Position numbers and translations under genes: made by a program. This document shows positions 47,401 through 58,700 of a stretch of DNA of 64,000 bases, in pieces. Origin of the DNA: Siphonodentalium dalli (lineage: Eukaryota > Mollusca > Scaphopoda > Gadilida > Siphonodentaliidae). A model generated the notes under the pieces. That model had not been told where the DNA came from. It did no database searches and was given only the letters and a program-made list of their open reading frames with translations. The DNA is taken from positions 29,952,342-30,016,341 of the forward strand of contig CP136069.1 in assembly GCA_032622095.1 (NCBI GenBank). Direction: 5' to 3'. Position 1 is the stretch's first letter; each line of letters opens with the position of its first letter.

Positions 47401-50400
47401 TAAGGGCAAAGAACTGAAAAATATTCTGAAAATCATATTTGGACTATAATATTCAAACTCACTATGCGATATTAACAGACACTTCAACCGAGTCCTGGAG
47501 CTTTGTGAATTTGACTCGTTAAGGCTTAAATTGTTATGTAATCAATGCATACTTCGGTTGAAATAAATATGTACAACAATCATTAAAGTGATATGAAACA
47601 CTCCGGTAAGGTGAACACATAGGAGTGGAGAATACTCTTGCTCAAAGTAGCTATTTTGACAAATATTATATCCAATTTGAGAACATTCTTGCATATTAAT
47701 TAAATGCAGTGACTCTCAGTGACAAAATCGTTTGCATTAGTTTATCGCCGATATTTGCGTCCCGAATCGAGAAGTAAATATTTGCAATTGAGTGTAGTTC
47801 AGACGATGGTTTCTATGGAGTGGTACGGTCGATTTGCTTGAGATTTTCGGTGACGTTAGTAGAATGCTACATTCCCCCAGTTGACATAGTGCCTGTATAC
47901 TAACTTGTCAGTTTCACACACCCGAACAAGTACATAATATGTCTTTAAGGCTTGTTGAGGAAGATTTGGAAGTGGACCCGACACGACTGCCAATGTATTC
48001 TCTTATATATGTGAGGCATCCTATGAGAGAATGCATTGACACAGGGTTTTCGCAAAATTTCATGAAGCTCCAGTTATGGAAGGGTTATTTACTTGGAATT
48101 GATGTCCGTCTCCAAATAGAGATATCCTGTGCTCCTTCTTCAGTCGATCTTTATTAGAGTTTATGTAATCGTGGAGGTTGAATGGCATTTGGACCTCCAG
48201 TTCCGAGTTAAGAATCACTGGAGGATTCTCTGGTATAGTTCCTGGAATACATGGAAGTTTTTCTTACATTCTTTTAACAATTCTATCATTTTTTTTTATC
48301 ATTTTTTCTTGCATTCTTTAAAAACAAATTTCATTTTTTTCATTTTTCTTACATTCTTTAACAATTATAAAAAATAATATAAAATTTGTTAGGCCAATGC
48401 ATTCTCTTGAATATCTATTTTAACCCTTTCATGCAAGCCTAAGTTTAGTGTGCCTGTCATTTGCAGAATGAGGTCCCCCATTCACCCTCTGGGGTAGACA
48501 CCGAAGCCACGACTAGTTAGCTAAGCCGGCTCAGTCATGACGTTCGTGGCTGACGAAATATAACGGCTCAGTCGGTTGAGACATTATCATTCAGCGTATT
48601 TTCGTTTCGGAAATGTTCCTAATCCCCAGTTATAGACCCCAAGTCCTTCGTTTATTTTCGCCAAGAATACGTGTGGTCTGGAATTCTACGGGTTCACCAC
48701 AAACACTAAAAAAACCCACATGGATGTACTATGTAGTTTTCCACCTAATTGGTTTAAGTTACATTGGGAGTTCTGTCGACTTCACTTGATTTTAGAGTTA
48801 TCCATCTTACACCCGCAATTTGTCTGTTTGAGCGCGTGCAAGTGGACCACATCTCCAAAAATTAACAAACTTCAAAAATCGATATCTGATAACTCTGAGC
48901 TTTGAAAGGTGGGTTCCTCGACTCGAATCAAATATTTTTTACCCCCGAAGCCAAAGAAATAGTAATTTAGGGGTGCTTAATTGGATTGAGTACCTTTAAG
49001 CTATGAAATCTATTAGTTGTGCATATATTGAAGTCTGAGTACAATGATTGTATAGCTTTCTCACCTGGGATAGGTTTTCCTGTTTTATACTGCTCTGATG
49101 CAAAGAATCTAAAAAAGAAAGAAGTTGAAGATTGCTGTTTTTCATACAATCATAATATACTGATGCAGGAATAATCAAACATATAATTTTCTCATGCCAT
49201 GAATCTCTACTCCAGCTGACGCCCATCAGTAGAGATTCATGGCATGATCTAATAATTTTCATAACAGGCTGTATTCAAGCCTGAGTTTAGTGTGCCCAGA
49301 GGGTGAAGTTACTGACGCTATCCTGCATAGCAGGCTAGCATAATTAAATTCACCATCTGGGGACCTCATTCTGCTTAGGACTCATCTTCTCTGGAAAGTT
49401 TCTTTATTATCAAATATCTAAAGAAACTCTTCACATAGATTCTATTTCTTTTTAATTTAGTTTCTCTATATCCCCAAATTGGAGACGACACATTGCATAA
49501 TCGAGGTTCCCAATGGGTGTACATCACAATATTCACCATTTGGGAACTTCAATCTGAAACTATATGTCTCCCATAGCAGATGAGGCCATACAGAATGAGG
49601 TCCCCAGAGGGTGAATTTGGTGATGCTAGCCCACTATGCGGGATAGCATCACCAAACTCACCCTCTGGGGACCTCATTCTGCAAATGACAGACACACTAA
49701 ACTCAGACTTGGTTGTATTCTGAAGAAGGTTGAATAAATTGAGTTGTTAACACTTCCATGATTGGAGCTTCGTGAATTTTTTTTTTTATAATCTTGTGCC
49801 AATGCATTCTCTTATATATGCGAGTCTCCCATAGGGAGCCTCGTATATATATGAGAATATGTTGGCCTAACAATATCTACATTGACCTTGTAAGCCAGTT
49901 CATTCTCTTATGTATGCGAAGCTCCCATGGGAGATTTAGATTTGCATATAAAAGAGAATGCACTTGCCGAGGATCTTTAATGCACAGCTCCCATCAGGTA
50001 AGGGTTAACGTTTCGGTTTTCTGTTGTTGTATTCCATGCATTTCTTAGTCATAATTTTTATTTTAAACCAAACTTAATACAATCAAAAAAGTCCATGCTG
50101 TTTTTGAGTTTATCAGCTGCATCTTTAAACAGATGTGTTTTTATATTTGTAAATGTGCACTTTTCTGCATTGGACACTATTGAAAATTTAGAAGAATTTT
50201 GCAAGGAATTAGGATAAATATTCAGTGTAATCGATACAGTTGGTATACACTCTCACCCCTTGGATAAATATTCAGTGTAAATGATAGAGCTGGTATATAC
50301 GACCCTCTACCCATTGGATATATGTTAAGCATAAACGATTAAGCTGGTATATACACACTCACCCCTTGGATATATGTTAAGCATAAACCATTAAGCTGGT

Positions 50401-53400
50401 ATATACACACTCACCCCTTGGATATATGTTAAGCATAAACGATTAAGCTGGTATTTTCACACTCACCCCTTGGATATATGTTAAGCATAAACCATTAAGC
50501 TGGTATATACACACTCACCCCTTGGATATATGTTAAGCATAAACGATAAAGCTGGTATATACACACTCACCCCTTGATAACTGGACTGAGTTGTGTTCCC
50601 AGATCATCACAATAAAACCATTTCTCGTATAATGAATTCAGTGTCGGAACTCCATCCTCCTCAACAAAGTACCTAGAAATATAATCATGATTCACAAACG
50701 TGCAGCGAATCAGTTAAAACTTCCGCCACATCATCTATAATGTTCATGAGAGAATCAGTTAACTCTATCAGTCCCATGGGCCTGTCAGATTGGCCCTAAT
50801 TTCCCATATGTTGATTGCCAGGGCCCATTAGACCGGCCCGGATTTTATCATCAAATATTTTGATCATTTATACAAAACCATAGGGTATGCACTCTGTCTA
50901 CCATCTGAAAACATTTTCCAGAACTTTTTTTTAAAAGGAAAAATCACCATAAAACTACATAATGTCTGAAAAGATGAATCAGTATTGAGTGTTTATATCT
51001 GGCAAATCAGGCCAGATTATTGAAAATGTGCTTGAAGAATATTTATGTTTTTTATGTTGTTTTTGTCCTTTACCTGATAAAAAAAATAGTCCTGCAAATG
51101 GCTGCAATGAAAAATGTTTTATTTATTTTCTCGCAGACAGTCATGATTTCAGAAGGTAGACTGAGCGCATATCCTAAGTTAGGTTCATAGTCTAGATAAT
51201 TATATAATGCAGTAGTGTGATTATTGAAATATTTTGCAATACAAAATCTGCATTCCCTTCTAATTGAGTTTGATAAGAAAAAAATTTCAACTGCAATTTT
51301 AAAACCTTTAAATTTGAAACAAATCATCACATTTGGAAGAAGCGTTTAAACTCAGTCTCTCAAGATGGATTTAAAATGTTCTTATATTTGTTTGTTCTTT
51401 TTCAACTCTGAAGCCGCTAAAATTAATGAAATGCTTTTAACCCTTTCATGACAGGAGCTGCGCTGGTGCGGCATTACAGATCATGTGCCAGTGCATTCTC
51501 ATATGCGAGCAATAAGAGAGTGTACATGTGAAGTGAGTTCATGTGAAGTGAGTTCATGTGAAGAAGGTTCATGTGAAGTGGCTTCGTGTGAAGTGGGTTC
51601 ATGTGAAGTGGGTTCACATAAAGGGGGTTCATTTGAAATTTGTTCGTGTGAAGTGGGTTCATGTGAAGTGGGTTCATGTGAAGTGGGTTCACATGAAGTG
51701 GGTTCATGTGAAGTGGGTTCATTTGAAATGTGTTCGTGTGAAGTGGGTTCACGTGAAGTGGGTTCACGTGAAGTGGGTTCATTTGAAGTGGGTTCATTTG
51801 AAATTTGTTCTTGTGAAGTGGGTTCATGTGAAGAGGGTTCATGTGAAGTGGATTCATGTAAAGTGGGTTCATGTGAAGAGGTTTCATGTGAAGTGGGTTC
51901 ATGTGAAGTGGGTTCATGTGAAGCTGCTGGTCCGATTTCGACCAAATTTGGTGTGGTGACTCGGTGTACCTTGGCGGAGATTATATTTAAAACAGTTTAG
52001 TTAAATAAATAAAAAAAACACACACAAAATAAGTTCATGTGAAGTGGGTTCATGTGAAGTAGGTTCGTGTGAAGTGGGTTCATGTGAAGTGGGTTCATGT
52101 TAAGTGGGTTCCTGTGAAATGGGTTCATGTGAAGTGGGTTCGTATGAAGTGGGCTTGTGTGAATTGGTTTTATGTGAAAAGTCTGTAAAACAACTACCAT
52201 CAACAAGTACATGAAAAAATAGATTGACTTTGTTATTATTTTCATTACTAGCGCTCCGATAATGAAATTTCGCATATTGAAACCATTTTTAAGTAAACAT
52301 TACTGTTACAGTGGAATTACCAATAAATGTCCTACAAGTATTGAAAAATATTCTGAAAATCATATTCAGACAAAAATAATTTAACTTACATTTCAACATA
52401 CAACACAATTGGCGATGTTTGTTGACAAATCACTGTAACAGTTCTGTTTACATAACAATGGTTTCAAAATGCAAAATTGTTTTATAGGGGAACTACCAAT
52501 AATGAATATAAGAACAATATGTTTCTCTATATCTCCCTGTTCTTCTTATTGGCGTTGTTTTTACAGATTATATATTTTTTGCACACTGCGAGTGTCTTGG
52601 GTTCTTTTAAAGGTACTCAATCTGAACAGAGGGTCCCCATCTCAACAGATTCCAACAACAACAATCCGATCAGAGGGTCCTATATTACTATTTCTTTGGC
52701 TTTGGGGGTAAAAAATATTTGATTCGAGTCGAGGAACCCATCAAACAAAGCTCAGAGTTATTAGATATTGATTTTTGAAATTTGTTACGTTCTCGAGATG
52801 AGTACTAATAATTGCTGTCAATTTCGTATCCTGCTCGAGATTTGTACACCAAAACTCTATTCAAACAGACAAGGATGGATAACTCTAAAATCAAGTGGTA
52901 ATAATAACGCAATTTTGCCTGAGATCTGGGCCAGAAAGTATTCCCGATAATGAAAAATAATAGATTTCTAAAATCGATACCTAACAAATCTGAGCTTTGA
53001 TGGGTGACTTCCTCGAATCGAATCAAATATTTTTGACCCCCGAAGCCATTGAAATAGTAATTGAGAGGAGTTTTATCGGATTGAGTACCTTTAAAGATTT
53101 GACTACATGCAGTGCCTGGAAATTTTAAAGATGCATAATCTGAATTAACGCTCATAAATTACTATTTATTTGGCTTCGGGGGGTAAAACATATTTGATTT
53201 GAGTCCAGGAACCCACCCATCAAAGCTCAGAGTGATCAGATATCGATTTGTGAAATTTGTTATTTCCCGAGATATGTAAATATATGTCAAGCCGATGGTC
53301 TCGGACTAAATTGTGGATGAAGATGGATAACTCTAAAATCAAGTGGCTTTGGATGTTAGATATTTAACAATCCGGCCAAATTTCATTGAACAAAATAATA

Positions 53401-55738
53401 ACCATTTTGGGGCAATTTTATTCTATAGTTGACAGTGTATAGCATTGTTTTGGCAATTAATCGATTCTGATAACTGAAGCAGCATTTCAAGAAATGTTGT
53501 TTTTGTTGGAAGCTGATATATGGGTACCGTCGAATCGGATAGAGTAACTTTGATACCTCTAGTTATTTCTGATATATGCCCTATCACTAACTCGTGGCCA
53601 TTTTGGATCCACCAGGTCCGGTTCCGTGGTTTCATAGATTCATCCATCACCGGTTCCGTGGTTTCAGTGCTATAGGTCAAAGTTTTGGAGTAGCATTTCC
53701 ATATATGGAACATTTGAATTATTCATGATTTCCATATATGGAAAGTTAAGTAAAACCACGGAACCGGACCTGGTTAGTGATAGGGCATATTTTTCAAAAC
53801 ATATAGAAACAAATGTTACCTGAGACCATCAAGCTCTGATTTTGCACGTTCCCTCTCTAATACCAAGCCAACCGTGTCCTTCTGTCTCTGCGGTGAGTGG
53901 GCGATGCAACCAGGCAGAAGGAAAATCTGTAAAGCACATTCAAGTCTGAATTTAGTGTGTCTGATATTTGCAGAATGAGGTCCCCAGAGGGTGAATTTAG
54001 TGATGCTATCCCACATAGTGGGCTAGCATCACCAAATTCACCCTCTGTGGACCTCATTCTGCTTAGGCCTCAACTGCTCTGGGAGACCTAGAATCAGATT
54101 GAAGTTTCCCAGTTGAATTTGGTGATATTCATCAATTAGTTACCTTTATTATGCAATTTATCTTCTGCAAATTAGGGGACATAGAAACTGAACAGAAGGG
54201 AAAAACTTAAACTAAAAACTTTGTTCATTTGAGACTGTAGATACTTCGCAGAAGATGAGGCCTAAGCAGAATGAGGACCCAATCGCAAAATCGTAAATAA
54301 ATATATATGGATCATGTACCTCACCCTGTTACGGAGGTAAATATATACATGTATGGATCACATATCTCAGCCGGTTAAGTAGGTAAGTATATATGGATTA
54401 CGAATCTCCCCCTGTTAAGGAGGTAAGTATATAAAAATCACGTACCTCACCCTGTTAAGGAGGTAAATATATATGGATCACGTACCTCACCCTGTTAAGG
54501 GGGTAAATATATATGGATCATGTACCTCACCCTGTTAAGGAGGTAAATGTCTATGGATCACGTACTTCACCCTGTTTGATTGGTACGTCTTTGTGCTTGC
54601 CTTTCTCTACAATCTTCAGACACATGTCACCCTTGAGCATGTAGAATAGCTGAAATAAAAAGAATATGTAATGTATGACTTTTGTTGTCATCATCTTCAT
54701 CATCATCTTCATCGCCAACATTATCAGTCATCATCATCATCATCACCATCATATTATCATCATTATCATCATCATATCATAATATCATCACTGTCATCTT
54801 CATCGTCATCATCATCACTTCAAAGTCATCATCATTATCACCAACACCATCATCATCACCATCACCATCATATAATCATCATCATATCATAATATCATCA
54901 CAATCATCACCACCATCATCATCACCATCATCATCATTATTATCATCACAATCATCACCACCATCATCATCATCATCACAATCACTGTCATCATCATCAT
55001 CATCACCACCACCATACCATCATCATTGTCATCACAATCACCATCATCATCATCACCACCTTTATCGTCATCATCACCATACCATCGCCATCATCATAAT
55101 CACCATACCATCGCCATCATCATCACAATCACTGTCATCATCATCATCATCACCACCACCATACCATCATCATTGTCATCACAATCACCATCATCACCAT
55201 CACCACCTTTATCGTCATCATCACCATACCATCGCCATCATCATCATCACCATACCATCGCCATCATCATCATCACCACCACCGCCACCATCATTGCCAT
55301 CAATATTATCATCATCATCATCATCACCATCAGCACCACCATCAGCACCACCACCAGCATCACTATCATCGCCTTCATCATCACCATCATCATCACCATC
55401 TTCATCATCATCATCACCAGCACCAACACCGTCATCATAATCACCATCATCATCATAATCACCACTAGCACCAACATCATCATCATCATTATCACCAACA
55501 CCATCATCATCATTATTATCATCACAATCATCATCACCACCATCATCATCACAATCACCATCATCATCACCACCTTTATCATCATCATCATCACCATACC
55601 ATCATCATCATCATCACCACCACCATCATCGCCATCATCATCATCATCACCACCACCACCACCACCATCATTGCCATCAACATTACCATCATCATCGCCG
55701 TCATCACCACCACCAGCATCACTATCATCGCCATCATC

Positions 55739-55770
<32 letters not shown>

Positions 55771-58700
55771 CATCACCATCATCATCATCTTCAACATCAC
55801 CATCATCATCATCGCCATCATCAGCAGCAGCATCATCATCACCGTCAGCATCATCATCATCACCACCACCACCAGCATCATCATCATCATCACCATCATC
55901 ATCATCATTACCAGCATCACCATCATTGCCATCATCATCATCACCATCATCATCATTTTTCATCATCACCATCATCATCACCATCATCATCATCACCATC
56001 ATCATTATAATTGTTAAAAAATGTAAGAAAAAATTAAAACAATGATACAAAATTGTTGTAATGTAAGAAATAATGATAAAAATGTTTCTAGAATGTAAGA
56101 AAAAATTATAAAAAATGTAAAAAAAAAATTATAAAAAATTATAAAATTGTTAAAGAATGTTAGAAAAAAATATTATTTTTTTTTAAATTGTTATAGAATA
56201 TAAGAACAAATAATAAAACGAGAGGCCGATCACGATCGGCAGTTGTTAACCCATCCCTTGGCGATAGTAAATTACTATGATTGGAATCATAAATGAGAGT
56301 TTTTGGTGTTGAATTATAGAGTATACTGTTATGTACTATTATAGACAAATGTACATAACACAAATTATTGGAATTTATGGGTCACTCGCATTTATATAAG
56401 AGAATGCACTGATATAGGGTATGTAATGCTGCACCTCCACAACCTTGGGTTAAATGTGAAAGGTGACCTGGACATGGAATACTTGGGTTAAGAGAGTCCA
56501 ATTTAAGTTTACAATGATAATGTATAAAATTCTACCAACAATATAGATCAAGATAAGCCACATCACTGCTGACCCACTAATATCAATTACATAGCAGAGC
56601 TGTCAACAAATAACAGGAATTGTTTATGTTGAAAGCTGACATCTCTGTTAAACCAATAGCATTTATAATGACCTCAGATCATCTGTAGAGTGATATCTTC
56701 AGCTGTGCAAGGCAGCACAGATGTCCAGTCTACTGTTAATATCATGTGATGTGTATTGTTGAATCTTTATTTTAAATTAGATACCATAACTTTCTTTATC
56801 AGATTATCTGCACATTGGCATAAGACACACCAGAAAAAAATATAGCCTTAACAATAGCTAAGTAGTCCAAAGGCATGGGATGGAATTGATGAATTGGATT
56901 TAATGTCGCTCCAAACTTTACCAGTACATAACACAAGATTTTGGACCGATTTAAACAAATTTGGTGTGGTGACTCGGGTACCCTTGGCAGAGTTATAACG
57001 GTGTTAGTTTTTCAAATTTTGTTAACTTTAAAATATTTTTTTTTTTAATTATTTAAAAACAAAAATTATTATATATTTTTTTATTTATTTAATTTTTTTT
57101 AAATTGAGCATATAATTCAATCGAAATTTGTTTTTTGTTTTTGTTTTTGTTTTGAGTGAATAGTTTTTTCAAAAAAGGGCCATAACTCAGTTAAAAATAG
57201 TCGGATCAAACCCATATTCGAACTCGATCTGTCTTTTGTGCTGAGAAATTCATATACAAAATTTGGTTCCGATCAGATAGAAAATATTTGAGTTATCGCA
57301 CCATGCGTAAAGACAGACAGACGGACGGACTAACGACGAGTGGTCAATCGACAACGACTCTATGTTTACCATACTATGGTATGGGTAAACATAAAAATGA
57401 AATAATATTTGGAAATCTCATGTCTGACACAACATTAGTTGGAAATTTCAGATAGAAATAGAAATAAGTTGAAGTTGTTGATGTTGATTTTTCGATCCAG
57501 TATTTAGTGTGAAATTTGTTGTTTTTAGAACAAAAAGTTGAATATGTTCCTATGTTCTGTCAATTGTTTTTGGCTGAACAGATAATAGGTTGGAAATGTC
57601 ATCCATAGGGGGTATATTAGGTCGGAAAATTTGAGGCATCACTTGAAAAATATAAATAAAATGTTTCAGATTGGTAATTTCTGGCTGCTTCAATTTTAGG
57701 GGAGGGGTGCTTTTACAAATTTCAAGTTGGATAGCCCCACCACGGCACCACCCAACATGAACTCTCTGGAACTGTCCCTCCTACATACACCCTTTGAATG
57801 GTGTGAACATTTGACTTTTACAAATTTTACAAACTCTCGAAGTCATACTCACCTCTTCACCCTCCTCGATATGGTAATCCTTTCTCTGATTCGGCCCGCC
57901 AACGAAAAACGCCTTCATTTGACCGATAGTGTGCCTGTTGGTGACACAACAAGATATAATCAGCTACTATTCATAATCATTGCTGTTTGTTTTGCGACGA
58001 TAAATTCGTCCCGAAATAAGTAGTAAATATTTGCAAATGTGCGTTGTTCAGACGTTGTGTTTTTCTGAAATATCACGTGGTAGAAATTTTCAGCAGAATT
58101 ATTGAATGCTACAATATTTCAGTGGCGAAGTGCCCAGATAAATGCCCACTATATCCAACCGAATTTATCGTGCAATTTGGTTATCAAATTTATATAAAAT
58201 AAAAAATAAAACAAATATTTTGGGCTAGATTATTCTCATTTAAAATTAATTCGATCTCCATTCACAGCTTTCTTATGAAATATTGCTGTGGCAACGTTAA
58301 ACTCGCGGGTCGCGATCTGGCAGCGACAAAACATCTATAACATAACATAAACCTTAACATATAACATAACATAATCGCGAACGTAAGAGATAACTCAGGG
58401 GGGGGGGGGGGGTCGTGAGAAAATTTACACATACAGGGCCCAAAAAAAAATTCCGCCTGATTTTTTTGGACCCACCCCCTAAAATAAGAAAAAAATCATT
58501 TTAAATCTAATCAAGACCAAATCAAACGGAATTAAAGGTAAGTTTTAAATTGGTCCGTTTCTTGCAGATTCCAATTGTTCAAACAATTGAAAAACTATCA
58601 ACGGTTATGATGTTGTTTTCGACATTGAAAAATACATTTTGAAATAAAAAGTGTTTTATGTTTATTTTTTACATAAATAGTCCAATTACTAATTAATGAC

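Noticed and set aside
51474-52000. Repetitive frames (CEVGS, VKWVH, HEPTS, NPLHM repeats)
   Set aside because: A 15-bp repeat keeps all frames open; there is no start context or splice support, and it lies inside an HAAO intron.
54671-56050. Long Ser/Pro/His-rich or Asp/Met-rich frames up to 339 codons
   Set aside because: They arise from the ATC/CAC trinucleotide microsatellite in an HAAO intron; several frames on both strands are open at once.
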